From assembly GCF_008710135.1 (NCBI RefSeq), contig NZ_VYKK01000005.1:124001-188000 (forward strand): DNA of 64,000 bases, written 5' to 3'. This stretch comes from Paenibacillus spiritus (GTDB lineage: Bacteria; Bacillota; Bacilli; Paenibacillales; Paenibacillaceae). A program made the translations under genes and the position numbers. Positions 7,670-16,052 of this stretch are shown piece by piece. The notes under the pieces were generated by a model. The model made no database searches and was not told where the DNA came from. It worked only from the letters and a program-made list of their open reading frames with translations. Position 1 is the first letter of the stretch, and each line of letters opens with the position of its first letter.

Positions 7670-9091
7670 TCACCGGTAGCGCCGCACCGCCGGACAAGCA
7701 GCCTGCGCAGCGAGCGCGAACAGAAGCAGGAGTCCGCCCAGCACCGCCATCACCGGCTGCGGGGACCAGCGGTCAGAGAGGACGGAGACGACGGTCAGTC
7801 CGGCCGAAGGGGCAATGCCGAGCACCGAGCCCAGAACGCCGAAGACCCGGCCCTGAAGCTCGGGCGGCACTTCAAGCCGAAGAATAATCTGCACCAGCAG
7901 GGTCGCGAAGGCGAACAGGAAGCCGATCAGCAGAATGACGGGGATTGCCGACAGTGCGGACGTACAGCGGGACAGCAGCATGTATGCCGGGCCGAGCGCG
8001 AGCAGACCGGCCATAATGAGCCGTCCTCTGTGCCGCAGCGAGGACCCGAAGAAGACGATGACCGCCGACCCGGCCATATACCCGAGCGGGATGGAGGCTT
8101 CCATCAGCCCGAACTGGGCGGAGCTGGCCTGCCAGACCTGGACGGCCATGACCTGCGTGAGCATCATCGACGGCATGAAGAAGAGCGTCAGCAGCGGAAG
8201 GATAACCATAACGGCTCTGGCAAAAGGATGCTCCCAGGCAAAACGGAAGCCTTCCCGCAAATCTCCGGCAAAAGAGCGCCGGACGCCCGGCTCCGGCGGA
8301 GCTTCCTTGTCCGCAGCCGCTTCATCTGCCGCCGCCATTTTCACCGCCGAAGATTCAGCTCCCGCCGCTGTCTGTCTCTCCGCCAAGGCTTCGTCTGCCT
8401 CCGCTGTCTGCCTCTGCCCGGTTCTCGGCAGAGGCGAAGCCCAGGGTTTCGGCTGAAGCGAGCCGGTCAGCAGCACCAGCAGATACGACAGCAGGAAGGC
8501 CAGACCGTCGATCAGGACGGCTCCCGAAGCGCCGATCGCGGCAATCAGAATGCCGCCGGCGGCGAAGCCGAAGGTCCGGCACAGATTCTCGGACAGATTC
8601 AGCAGGCCGACCGCCTGCTGAATCCGGGAAGGACCGACAATGACAGACACGGAGGCTTGGTAGGCGGGCGACTGGAAGAGGCCCGAGACGGTAATGAGAC
8701 CGTGCAGGATGAGGAAGAACGGCAGCGGAACCGTCTCGGGGAGCGCCAGCAGAAGCGCGGCCGTCAGCACCAATAGAGCGCTCGCCAGATCGGCGGCCAG
8801 CATGACGGACCGCCGGTTGCGGCGGTCGGCGGTGGTGCCCGCCACTGACCCGAGCGCGAAGCTGATGAGGAGGCTCGCAATCGTGAAGCCTGCCATGGCG
8901 GCTGCGCTTCCCGTAGTCCGCAGCACCCAGAGATTCAGGGCAATGCTGTAGAAGGTATTGCCGAAGGTTGTGATCGAGTAAGAAGCCAGCAGCAGCAGGA
9001 AGCGCCGGTTCCGCACCAGCGGTTCGGGCTTTGTATCCGCCGTAGCGGCGGTCGGGGCCTCTCCGGCCTGAAGAGGCAACGGTTCAATCAT
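7670..9091 (-). CDS. MFS efflux transporter
   Basis: A 473-residue major facilitator with about twelve hydrophobic segments, beginning SITTFGNTFYSIALNLWVL. The loop after the second helix carries DRRNRRSVM, the MFS signature region. The central cytoplasmic loop (about 220-275) is unusually long, rich in Ala, Glu and Thr, and probably unstructured. The type (MFS_3, EntS/macrolide-efflux-like) suggests drug or metabolite export, but the substrate cannot be told. ATG at 9091 is preceded by GGAGGA. It lies 104 bp downstream of the LacI-type regulator on the same strand, and an operator-like palindrome in that gap matches one upstream of the regulator, so both are probably one locally controlled unit. 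Confidence 0.88.
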   Translation of the reverse strand: MIEPLPLQAGEAPTAATADTKPEPLVRNRRFLLLLASYSITTFGNTFYSIALNLWVLRTTGSAAAMAGFTIASLLISFALGSVAGTTADRRNRRSVMLAADLASALLVLTAALLLALPETVPLPFFLILHGLITVSGLFQSPAYQASVSVIVGPSRIQQAVGLLNLSENLCRTFGFAAGGILIAAIGASGAVLIDGLAFLLSYLLVLLTGSLQPKPWASPLPRTGQRQTAEADEALAERQTAAGAESSAVKMAAADEAAADKEAPPEPGVRRSFAGDLREGFRFAWEHPFARAVMVILPLLTLFFMPSMMLTQVMAVQVWQASSAQFGLMEASIPLGYMAGSAVIVFFGSSLRHRGRLIMAGLLALGPAYMLLSRCTSALSAIPVILLIGFLFAFATLLVQIILRLEVPPELQGRVFGVLGSVLGIAPSAGLTVVSVLSDRWSPQPVMAVLGGLLLLFALAAQAACPAVRRYR

Positions 9092-9124
9092 AAGAAATCC
9101 TCCTTAAATAGAATATAACCGACC

Positions 9125-9142
9125 GACTTAATCGTTTAAGTC
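9125..9142. promoter_or_regulatory. LacI-type operator before the MFS gene
   Basis: GACTTAATCGTTTAAGTC has perfect 7-bp arms (GACTTAA/TTAAGTC) around TCGT. The same sequence with one end base changed recurs at 10167-10184, upstream of the regulator gene, so it is very probably that regulator's operator. Confidence 0.75.
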
Positions 9143-9195
9143 AAGGGGCGACCGTCTCCCTCCCTGAAGGAAGCCGGGGGAGGGGGAAGCCGCAA

Positions 9196-10104
9196 TCAAC
9201 GGATACAATGACGGTTGTTGTCTCCGAGCTGCTCGGGGTGATGAAGAAGAATCTCCAGCAGGCGGCAGGCTTCCTGGGCCTTGCTGCCCTGGAACGGATA
9301 GACCCGGACATTCGGGCCGAGCAGCTCGGGGCAGTCTCCGGTCGGGATCGCCATAAGAGGCGAGAATACGCCGGCCGCGGCGATGCGGCTGGCCAGAAAT
9401 TCGTTGATGACCACCGCCGGTCCGCCGGGAGCGTTCTCCAGCAGGTGATCGAGCTCTTCGGAAGAGCCGATCCGGTAAATCCGGGAGGCCGGAAGGCCGG
9501 AGCTGTCCGCGATATATCGGTTGAGTTCTCCGTTATGAAAGCTCTCGGTTATCAGGCAGAGGTCTTCACCAGCGTCTCCGAGCGCCTCCTTCAGGACGGC
9601 GCCATAGTCATAGGCGATCTGGTGGAAGAGCCGGTCTTCAATGAAGCTGTCGATTGTAATCAGCGGAACCCCTTCGACAAAATGCCGCGAGACGGGATAG
9701 AAGGCGTCTTCCGGAACATCGATTACCAGCACGGCGTCCAGCTTGCGGAGGGCCACAATATCCAGCAGACCGGGGCCGGGGCCGATCGTCATCAGGAGCA
9801 CATGATATCCGCCGGCGGTCAGCAGGCGTTCCAGACTGCGGATGAAGGAGGACTGGCTCTGCTGCTTCCAGAACGGCTCGGCGGGAAGGCCGTACACGAG
9901 CAGGCCGATGAGCCCGGTCCGCCGGCTCCCGAGCGAACGGGCCGCCAGGTTCGGGACGTAGTGCAGCTCTTCGGCAATCTCCCGGATCAGGGCCTGCGTC
10001 TTCGGAGGAATGCTCTGGCCCTGCACCCGGTTCAGCACATAGCTGACGGTAGCGACGGAAACGTTCGCCTTGGCGGCGATATCCTTCATGGTTGCTTTGC
10101 GCAA
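9196..10104 (-). CDS. LacI-family transcriptional regulator
   Basis: A 302-residue LacI-type regulator, slightly short for the family. The DNA-binding region is at the N-terminus (MKDIAAKANVSVATVSYVL) and a sugar-binding-like domain follows. The start is TTG at 10104, favoured by AAGGAGAG 8 bases upstream; the alternative ATG at 10089 would start directly at the helix-turn-helix. The C-terminal domain is shortened and lacks the usual final helices, ending HPEQLGDNNRHCIR. It is flanked by two copies of an ACTTAA-N4-TTAAGT palindrome, one before itself and one before the MFS gene. This points to autoregulation and control of the exporter. Effector unknown. Confidence 0.88.
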   Translation of the reverse strand: MRKATMKDIAAKANVSVATVSYVLNRVQGQSIPPKTQALIREIAEELHYVPNLAARSLGSRRTGLIGLLVYGLPAEPFWKQQSQSSFIRSLERLLTAGGYHVLLMTIGPGPGLLDIVALRKLDAVLVIDVPEDAFYPVSRHFVEGVPLITIDSFIEDRLFHQIAYDYGAVLKEALGDAGEDLCLITESFHNGELNRYIADSSGLPASRIYRIGSSEELDHLLENAPGGPAVVINEFLASRIAAAGVFSPLMAIPTGDCPELLGPNVRVYPFQGSKAQEACRLLEILLHHPEQLGDNNRHCIR

Positions 10105-10166
10105 GACGTAATCTCTCCTTTCGGTGCCTCCAGACTATCACCGGAGAAGGAAGGCTGTCAACGGTT

Positions 10167-10184
10167 AACTTAATCGTTTAAGTC
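10167..10184. promoter_or_regulatory. LacI-type operator before the regulator gene
   Basis: AACTTAATCGTTTAAGTC is identical over 17 of 18 positions to the palindrome at 9125-9142 and lies 63 bp upstream of the regulator's start codon. Confidence 0.75.
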
Positions 10185-10252
10185 TATCGGCGGGCTGGCG
10201 GTTGCCGAGCATGGTATAATCAGGCTGTAGCCGCTGGTATGGACAAGGACAG

Positions 10253-10347
10253 AAATGAACAGGGATGAACAGCATGAACAGAATAAACAGAATGAACAAA
10301 ATGAACAAAATGGACATAGATGAACAGAATGAACAGGGATGTACAGG
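10253..10347 (+). repeat. Degenerate 9-bp tandem repeat (AATGAACAR)
   Basis: About ten imperfect units of AATGAACAG/A run head to tail just upstream of the Cho-like gene. They lie between a TATAAT (10215-10220) and the RBS at about 10362-10369. Because the unit is 9 bp, copy changes would not alter a reading frame. The repeat yields an open frame rich in Asn and Met in phase with the gene, but the RBS-supported start lies after it, so I treat it as leader sequence. Confidence 0.7.
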
Positions 10348-10378
10348 AACGGGAACAAGTGAGCGGAGGGGCATACCG

Positions 10379-11473
10379 ATGAAGGAGAAGGTGGCCGGGC
10401 TGCCGGCCGGACCGGGCGTCTATCTGATGAAGGACGGCCGCGGGGATATTATCTATATCGGGAAGTCAAAGAACCTGAAGCAGCGGGTGAGCTCCTACTT
10501 CCAGCCTTCCGCTGCGCACTCCAGCAAGATCAGACGGATGGTACCCCAGATACGCGATCTGGATATTATACGGACGGATACGGAATTCGAGGCGCTCATG
10601 CTGGAGTGCAGGCTGATCCGGGAGCGGCGGCCGATCTATAACCGCAAGATGAAAACCCCCCGGGCTTATGTCTATGTGGCAGTGGCCCCCGGCGAGGGCG
10701 CGCGCGCCCTCCGGCTGGTGCGGGAACCGGATGCAGCCGCGGAAGGACGGGTATTCGGTCCCTATACCGCCGGTGCAGGCTCGATAGAGCGGGCCGCCGC
10801 CGCCGTCCGGGAGCTGCTCGGGCTGGCCTGTCTGAAGAACCGGCCGGACGGCATTCCCTGCCTCAACGTGAAGCTGGGCAAATGCCTCGGCTTCTGCCGG
10901 GGCGGCGAAGATGGCCAGCGGCACCGGGAGCAGGCCGAAAGACTGTCGGAGCTTATGGAAGGCAGCGATGACGGCGTCTACCGGGAATGGGAGCGGAAGA
11001 TGGAGGAGGCGGCCGGGCAGTTCGACTTCGAGCGGGCGGCCAAGCTACGCGACGGACTCGCATCGCTTCGGCTGCTGATGTCCAAGCAGCGGGTAGCGTC
11101 CTTTGCGGCGGAGAACCGCAATCTGATTGTGCTGGAGGAGCTGGACGCGAACACTGCGAAGGTGTTCTGCGTCCGGCGGAACGCGGTGCTGCACAGCGAG
11201 AAGGTCGATTGGGCCGGAATCGGAGGGCCGGAAGGTCTGCTGCTTCGGCTCCGCGAAGCTGCAACGGGGATCTTCGCACCCGTGCAGCAGGAGGTCGGCG
11301 CAGAAGCCATCCGGCGGGAAGAAATCGACGAAGCCCAGATTATCTACAGCTATCTGCGGAGCGGAGCGGCGAAGGCGGTAGAGATTCCGGCCGAATGGCT
11401 GGCGCCGGGAGCCGCAGCCGCGCTGGAGGAAGGTCTCCGTCGGCTGACGGAGACGGGCAGTTCCGACTTGTGA
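10379..11473 (+). CDS. Cho-like GIY-YIG endonuclease (UvrC N-terminal homologue)
   Basis: A 364-residue protein matching the N-terminal half of UvrC. It has a GIY-YIG nuclease domain (GPGVYLMKDG, then IIYIGKSKNLKQRVSSYF; catalytic Tyr, Arg and a later Glu in FEALMLE), a Cys-containing segment (CLNVKLGKCLGFCRGG) and a UVR helical hairpin (QFDFERAAKLRDGLASL). The RNase H-like and helix-hairpin-helix domains of full UvrC (about 600 aa) are absent, as in E. coli Cho. It would make the 3' incision in nucleotide-excision repair. ATG at 10379 follows GGAGGGG. The upstream in-frame extension consists of the 9-bp repeat and lacks an RBS. Confidence 0.82.
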   Translation: MKEKVAGLPAGPGVYLMKDGRGDIIYIGKSKNLKQRVSSYFQPSAAHSSKIRRMVPQIRDLDIIRTDTEFEALMLECRLIRERRPIYNRKMKTPRAYVYVAVAPGEGARALRLVREPDAAAEGRVFGPYTAGAGSIERAAAAVRELLGLACLKNRPDGIPCLNVKLGKCLGFCRGGEDGQRHREQAERLSELMEGSDDGVYREWERKMEEAAGQFDFERAAKLRDGLASLRLLMSKQRVASFAAENRNLIVLEELDANTAKVFCVRRNAVLHSEKVDWAGIGGPEGLLLRLREAATGIFAPVQQEVGAEAIRREEIDEAQIIYSYLRSGAAKAVEIPAEWLAPGAAAALEEGLRRLTETGSSDL

Positions 11474-11525
11474 TACAATCGGGGAAGCGGTTGATTCCGG
11501 ATTGTACATATATGGAGGTACTCTT

Positions 11526-11873
11526 ATGAAGAAGATTGAAGCGATCATCCGGCCCGAGAAATTAAGAGAGGTCATCGAGGCGTTGCGGGCGGTGGAAGTC
11601 ACCGGATTCACCGTGACCCAGGCCCAGGGCCGCGGCCAGCAGAAGAACCTGACGGGCGTCTACCGGGGCAAGACGTATACCGTCAATCTGCACCACAAAG
11701 TCAAAATGGAAATCGTGGTCTCCGACCACAAGGTCAAGGAGACCATCCGCACCATCATCGGAACAGCGCAGACAGGCGAGATGGGGGACGGCAAGATCTT
11801 CGTTCTTCCCGTTGAAGAAATGTACAATATCCGGACCGGCAGACCCGACGACACGATCGACGAGCTGCTCTGA
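11526..11873 (+). CDS. glnK: PII nitrogen regulatory protein (GlnK/GlnB type)
   Basis: A 115-residue PII protein, the usual length. It begins MKKIEAIIRPEKLREV and carries the T-loop with Tyr51 in YRGKTY, the position uridylylated in proteobacteria. It also has the ATP-binding C-terminal block TGEMGDGKIFVLPVEE. It integrates 2-oxoglutarate, ATP and ADP signals and normally binds the adjacent ammonium channel. ATG at 11526 is preceded by GGAGG. It precedes amtB, the conserved pairing but with glnK first. Two terminator-like hairpins and a separate promoter lie between them, so the two can be expressed independently. Confidence 0.95.
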   Translation: MKKIEAIIRPEKLREVIEALRAVEVTGFTVTQAQGRGQQKNLTGVYRGKTYTVNLHHKVKMEIVVSDHKVKETIRTIIGTAQTGEMGDGKIFVLPVEEMYNIRTGRPDDTIDELL

Positions 11874-11896
11874 CACATTTTGGCTAAAAGTTAAAA

Positions 11897-11960
11897 AAGC
11901 CCGCCGCTGCGGGCTTGCAGACCTTCTAAAGAAACGAAGAAAGACCTTCGTTTCTTTTTT
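11897..11960 (+). terminator. Double terminator after glnK
   Basis: A small hairpin AAGCCCGC/GCGGGCTT (11897-11916) is followed by a strong one, AAAGAAACGAAG/CTTCGTTTCTTT (11928-11957), running into T's to 11960. Confidence 0.85.
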
Positions 11961-11961
11961 G

Positions 11962-11978
11962 TGTAATAAAACCTGACA
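11962..11978 (+). promoter_or_regulatory. GlnR/TnrA box upstream of the amtB promoter
   Basis: TGTAATAAAACCTGACA fits TGTNA-N7-TNACA exactly. Its centre (11970) is about 51 bases upstream of the predicted amtB start point. That matches the activating position known for TnrA at B. subtilis nrgAB. Confidence 0.65.
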
Positions 11979-11985
11979 TGAAGTG

Positions 11986-12014
11986 TTGACAATTTAAAGC
12001 CCTGCTTTTACTAT
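11986..12014 (+). promoter_or_regulatory. Sigma-A promoter of amtB
   Basis: TTGACA (11986-11991), a 17-base spacer and TACTAT (12009-12014). It lies between the two GlnR-type boxes. Confidence 0.75.
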
Positions 12015-12030
12015 TAGAAAAGTCAGTTCA

Positions 12031-12047
12031 TGTCAGGGAGGTTGACA
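12031..12047 (+). promoter_or_regulatory. Second GlnR/TnrA box, overlapping the amtB RBS
   Basis: TGTCAGGGAGGTTGACA also fits TGTNA-N7-TNACA. It is downstream of the promoter and covers the AGGGAGG ribosome binding site, a position suited to repression. Its palindromic form may partly be a by-product of the RBS, so it is less certain than the upstream box. Confidence 0.5.
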
Positions 12048-12051
12048 TCTA

Positions 12052-13347
12052 ATGATTGTCGATACCGGTGTGGCGTTGAATACGGTCTGGGTCGTGCTGG
12101 CAGCCGCGATGGTGCTGTTCATGGAAGGCGGCTTCAGCCTGCTGGAAGCGGGTCTGGTGCGGACCAAGAACGCTGTGAATGTAACAATGAAAATATTCGT
12201 GGATCTTACGGTGGGGGTGCTGGCCTTCTTTCTGGTCGGCTTCGGCATTCTGTTCGGACCGGACGCAGGCGGAGTGTTCAGCTTCGACTTCTGGGGAGCC
12301 TCGCAGTCGCTGCATCTGTCCCTGAACCTGCCGCTGTCCGCCTATGTGCTGTTCCAGATCGGCTTTGCGATCGCCGCGATCTCCATTATCTCGGGTGCGG
12401 TAGCCGAGCGGATGTCCTATAAAGCTTATATTCTGATTGCATTGTTCGTTGCGGCTATCCTGTACCCGGTCTCCGGCCACTGGATCTGGAACGGAGAGGG
12501 CTGGCTCGCCCGGCTCGGAATGAAGGATTTTGCGGGATCGGCGGCGATTCATGCCCTGGGCGGCTGGGCCGCCTTTGCCTTCGCCAAGGTGCTGGGTCCC
12601 CGGAGAGGCCGCTTCAATTCGGACGGAAGCGTCAACGTCTTTGCTCCGAGCAATATTCCGCTGGCTTCGGCAGGCACGTTCATTCTGTGCTTCGGCTGGT
12701 TCGGCTTCAATGCGGGCAGCACGCTGAACGCGGCGGATGCGCAGCTTCCGGTCATCGCGCTCAATACGCTGCTTGCCGCCGCTTCCGGCGGCGCGGCCTC
12801 GATGCTCTATACGATGTTCCGCTTCGGCAAATCCGATCCCAGCATGACCATGAACGGCGCGCTTGCCGGACTGGTGGCCATCACGGCGGGTTGCGCCTAT
12901 GTCAGCCCGTACTCCTCGATTGGCATCGGTCTTATTGCCGGTCTTCTGGTGATCTGGGGAACGCTCGCCATCGACAAGCTCAAGGTGGATGATCCGGTGG
13001 GCGCGGTAGCGGTTCATGGTGTCAACGGGATATTCGGCACACTGGCAGTCGGGCTGTTCGATGCCCAAGACGGACTGCTGACGACCGGCCATACCCATCT
13101 TCTCGGCATTCAGGCGCTGGGGATCGCTGCGGTGGTCGTCTGGGGCCTGAGCATGAGCTTCCTGTTCGCCAAGCTGCTGGACCGCACCGTCGGTCTGCGG
13201 GCTACCGATGCGGAAGAAGAGGAAGGGCTCGATATGGCGATGCACGGCATCCCGGCCTACAATGAGCTGGAGCGCTTCAGCGACCAGCCGGGCGGCGATC
13301 TGCTGGACTTCGCCAAGGCGGGCGCCGCTCTCCGGGTCGCCGACTAG
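12052..13347 (+). CDS. amtB: Ammonium transporter AmtB
   Basis: A 431-residue Amt/Mep/Rh ammonium channel with about eleven membrane helices. Recognisable blocks are VLFMEGGFSLLEAGLVRTKN near the N-terminus, GHWIWNGEGWL, the DFAGSAAIHALGGWAAF helix that includes one of the pore twin histidines, and VAVHGVNGIFGTLAVGLF with the second. It moves ammonium across the cytoplasmic membrane and is gated by PII. ATG at 12052 follows AGGGAGG. The hydrophilic tail after about residue 385 (ATDAEEEEGLDMAMHG) is cytoplasmic. A promoter with GlnR-type boxes on both sides suggests control by nitrogen supply. A shared terminator separates it from the converging phosphatase gene. Confidence 0.96.
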   Translation: MIVDTGVALNTVWVVLAAAMVLFMEGGFSLLEAGLVRTKNAVNVTMKIFVDLTVGVLAFFLVGFGILFGPDAGGVFSFDFWGASQSLHLSLNLPLSAYVLFQIGFAIAAISIISGAVAERMSYKAYILIALFVAAILYPVSGHWIWNGEGWLARLGMKDFAGSAAIHALGGWAAFAFAKVLGPRRGRFNSDGSVNVFAPSNIPLASAGTFILCFGWFGFNAGSTLNAADAQLPVIALNTLLAAASGGAASMLYTMFRFGKSDPSMTMNGALAGLVAITAGCAYVSPYSSIGIGLIAGLLVIWGTLAIDKLKVDDPVGAVAVHGVNGIFGTLAVGLFDAQDGLLTTGHTHLLGIQALGIAAVVVWGLSMSFLFAKLLDRTVGLRATDAEEEEGLDMAMHGIPAYNELERFSDQPGGDLLDFAKAGAALRVAD

Positions 13348-13435
13348 GCGGAGCAAAAGGATGAACGAAGGCAAGCCTTGGCTTGTCGGAAGTGCAGCCC
13401 TATCGCCGGGGTCCGGTGAACCCGGCTAACCAATG

Positions 13436-13483
13436 AACAAGCCATCCGCTCACGGGGAACTGCCCGCGAGCGAATGGCTTGTT
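13436..13483. terminator. Bidirectional terminator between amtB and the phosphatase gene
   Basis: AACAAGCCATCCGCTC pairs with GAGCGAATGGCTTGTT (one mismatch) across a 16-base loop, between the two converging genes. Confidence 0.8.
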
Positions 13484-13494
13484 CTGGTTGTGGT

Positions 13495-14763
13495 TTATTT
13501 GGACGCCCCGAGATTCTGGGCCTGGAGCAGCTTGCTGAACACCTCCGTGTTCTCGAAGACGCCGGTGAACAGCTGCGCTCCCGGTCCCATAGCCGTGACC
13601 GGAATATCTACAGCTGTATGGCCGGATGTTGTCCAGTCCACCACGAAGTTCTGCTTGGACCCGGCGATGGCGAACGGCCCGTCTTCCATAGAGATGCCGT
13701 CGCCGGACTCGTCCTCATCGTCCACAGGCTCGATCGAGAACCCGCCGGTCTCATGGTCGGCCAGTACGAGCACCAGCGTCTCCGGGTGCTTCTTGGCAAA
13801 ATTCTTGGCGACCTGGACAGCCTTGTCCAGCTCCTGGCCGGACTTGATCGTCAGGCGGGCGTTGTTCTTGTGGGCGAATTCGTCCGTGCCTTCTTCCTCG
13901 ACCATCAGGAAGAAGCCTTTGGAATTGGAGGAGAGCGTGTCAATCGCCTTTTGCGTCATCACAGGCAGCGGAACGACCGGGTTGTAGAGATCGCCCTTGC
14001 CTTCCTCGTTCTGCTGGAACATTTCTTCGTTGGCGAACAGTCCCAGCAGCTTCTTGCCCTTGGCCTGCTTCAGGCCGTCCGGAGTCGATACGTACGTATA
14101 GCCGAGCTGCTTGGCCTTCTCCACGAGATTGCCCTGGGTTCCCTTGCTCTTCTCTTTGGGGTCTTCCGCCGGTTCATCCGGGAATTTGCCGGGATTGCCG
14201 GCCGGATACCAGAAATCCTCGCCCCCGCCGAGCATGACGTCGGGCTTGCTCTGGGTCAGCAGCTGGAGGGCGATGTCGCTCTGTTTGGACCGGTCTTCCA
14301 CATGGGCGCCAAAAGCCGCTCCCGTCGCATCCGTCACCTGGCTGGTGGTGACGATGCCGGTGGATTTGCCGGCCGCTTTTGCGATTTCCATAATGGTCCG
14401 GACGGTCTGCTTGTCCGCGTTGACGCCAATCGCTCCGTTATACGTCTTGACGCCGCTGGCGTATGCCGTCGCCGAGGCGGCCGAGTCCGTCACCGGCGAA
14501 GTCGAGCTGGTATGAATCAGCCCGGCATAAGGCATGGCGTCCATGGCAAGCTTGCCGTTCTCGCCGACGGTAGCGAGCCGGATGGCGTTCCGCTGTGCCG
14601 TGCCCATTCCGTCTCCGACGAACAGAATGACGTTCCGGGCTTTGGCGGAGGCGGCGTCCGCCTGCTTCGGCGCATGACCGGCGGTGGTTCCCCCTGCAAG
14701 TAAGGCTGCTGCGGCCATGACGGCGGCTGTTCTGGTCCAAACTGATCGGTTACGAAGCTTCAA
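13495..14763 (-). CDS. Secreted alkaline phosphatase
   Basis: A 422-residue alkaline phosphatase of the PhoA superfamily. The start is TTG at 14763, directly after GGGAGGG; the open frame continues upstream but without an RBS. A signal peptide (RNRSVWTRTAAVMAAAALLAG, cleavage near ADAAS) is followed by the metal-binding NVILFVGDGMG and the phosphorylated-serine motif TDSAASATAYASG. Further metal ligands are visible in LVLVLADHETGGF and DWTTSGHTAVDIPV. It hydrolyses phosphomonoesters outside the membrane to scavenge phosphate. Expression under phosphate limitation is expected for the family, but I see no clear PhoP box. It converges with amtB. Confidence 0.93.
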   Translation of the reverse strand: MKLRNRSVWTRTAAVMAAAALLAGGTTAGHAPKQADAASAKARNVILFVGDGMGTAQRNAIRLATVGENGKLAMDAMPYAGLIHTSSTSPVTDSAASATAYASGVKTYNGAIGVNADKQTVRTIMEIAKAAGKSTGIVTTSQVTDATGAAFGAHVEDRSKQSDIALQLLTQSKPDVMLGGGEDFWYPAGNPGKFPDEPAEDPKEKSKGTQGNLVEKAKQLGYTYVSTPDGLKQAKGKKLLGLFANEEMFQQNEEGKGDLYNPVVPLPVMTQKAIDTLSSNSKGFFLMVEEEGTDEFAHKNNARLTIKSGQELDKAVQVAKNFAKKHPETLVLVLADHETGGFSIEPVDDEDESGDGISMEDGPFAIAGSKQNFVVDWTTSGHTAVDIPVTAMGPGAQLFTGVFENTEVFSKLLQAQNLGASK

Positions 14764-14946
14764 CTGAATTCCCTCCCGGTATTGGTTTACTGGACTATCG
14801 TAAAGCAGAAAAGTCAGCGCAGGACCTGCTCCGTGTTCGGACAATGTAAATGTTGGGAGCCGGATGCTTCATATCCGGGGGGAATTTCGGTATAGTGAAT
14901 TCCGAGAGGGTGGAGCAACCAGAAGTTAAAATCGGGGGGACCGCGT

Positions 14947-15669
14947 ATGGAATTGACGAAGACACGGCTTGGAACGGTCCGTGAAATTCGCCGGTATCCG
15001 GTGAAATCTTTCGGCGGAGAGGCGCTGGAGGCGTGCATGGTGGAAGAGACGGGACTGGAAGGGGACCGCATCTGCGCGTTTTACGATGAATCCAGAGAAG
15101 GTTGGCAGCGCTTTATAACAGCAAGGGCCCTACCTGATATGCTGGCCTATGAGGCCCGCTACGCCGACGGAGAAGTATGGATTCAGACGCCGGACGGCCG
15201 CGTTCTGGAATGGGGACCCCGGCTGCTGGAAGAGATTCAGCGCAAGAGCCGGGCTGCGGTGACGCTGTCTGGGCTGAGCGCGCCGCATCCCGAGCAGGAC
15301 GGTCTGCTGTCGGTGGACGGCGCGAGTCTTTTGCTGCTGACCGATACCAGTCTGCGAAGACTGGAGGAGCGGTGGGGACAGCGGCTGGACCCCCGAAGAT
15401 TCCGTCCCAATCTGATTCTGAATGTTGACGACGAGGCTCCGGACGACGGGCAGTGGGTCGGGAAGCGGGTATCCGCCGGTGACGCTGAACTGCGAATCGA
15501 CAGTCTGTGCGAACGCTGCTCGCTGATTACAATCGATCCGGATACCCGGACCCGGGATGCCTCTCTGCTGCGGACCGTCAAGGAGGAACTGGATCTGTGC
15601 TTCGGTCTGTACGCTTCGGTGGTTAAGCCGGGTATGATCCGGGTCGGCGATGAAGTAAGATTCTATTAA
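14947..15669 (+). CDS. MOSC-domain protein
   Basis: A 240-residue protein with an N-terminal MOSC beta-barrel (VREIRRYPVKSFGGEALEACMV) and the C-terminal MOSC core, including RFRPNLILNV and the conserved cysteine region SLCERCSLITIDPDT. MOSC proteins bind the molybdenum cofactor or sulfur and act in Moco sulfuration or reduction of N-hydroxylated compounds. Which applies here is not evident, as no molybdopterin gene is nearby. ATG at 14947 follows GGGGGA. It stands alone on the plus strand, diverging from the alkaline phosphatase gene, with a short open frame immediately downstream. Confidence 0.88.
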   Translation: MELTKTRLGTVREIRRYPVKSFGGEALEACMVEETGLEGDRICAFYDESREGWQRFITARALPDMLAYEARYADGEVWIQTPDGRVLEWGPRLLEEIQRKSRAAVTLSGLSAPHPEQDGLLSVDGASLLLLTDTSLRRLEERWGQRLDPRRFRPNLILNVDDEAPDDGQWVGKRVSAGDAELRIDSLCERCSLITIDPDTRTRDASLLRTVKEELDLCFGLYASVVKPGMIRVGDEVRFY

Positions 15670-15681
15670 TGGAGAACGAAG

Positions 15682-15972
15682 GTGGCGGAGCAGGCGAAGC
15701 TCGCCGGAGGGCTGGAGGGGGAGGATATTCTGGAACGGCTCGGCAACACAGCCGGGTTCCGCGGAACCCCTTCGGAGTCGGCGGATTGGGATTCGGATGA
15801 GCGAGGGCGAGGAGAACAAGAGCTTGACGATTCCGGGCTTCGGTTATACCGGGTAGATACAGGATGTTTCATGCTGCGGCGTGTTCGAATTAAGGGAAGG
15901 TTAACCGGAGATCAAATTTTTGTGCGTCTCCCACAAAGTTCGATCAAAATTGTAAAAATAGTAAACTTCTAA
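15682..15972 (+). CDS. Uncertain small open frame (96 aa)
   Basis: A GTG-started frame 12 bp after the MOSC gene, with GGAG at 15670-15673 eight bases ahead. The first half uses GC-rich codons like its neighbours; the second half becomes AT-rich and basic (SSIKIVKIVNF). It contains a 16-bp perfect palindrome at 15754-15769 (GGGTTCCGCGGAACCC). I recognise no family. It could be a translationally coupled small protein or simply the 380-bp spacer before the next gene, which otherwise holds nothing clear except AT-rich promoter-like DNA at 15915-15990. Confidence 0.3.
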   Translation: MAEQAKLAGGLEGEDILERLGNTAGFRGTPSESADWDSDERGRGEQELDDSGLRLYRVDTGCFMLRRVRIKGRLTGDQIFVRLPQSSIKIVKIVNF

Positions 15973-16052
15973 CGGACTCCTCCTTGTTTCGTGCTATTCT
16001 GGTAACGACCTGCCAAGGCGGGCCAATCCCTGTTAAGAGTGGAGGAATGTTC

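Noticed and set aside
15130..15819. 229-codon minus-strand frame opposite the MOSC gene
   Set aside because: Shadow frame; the plus-strand gene has RBS and the MOSC cysteine motif.
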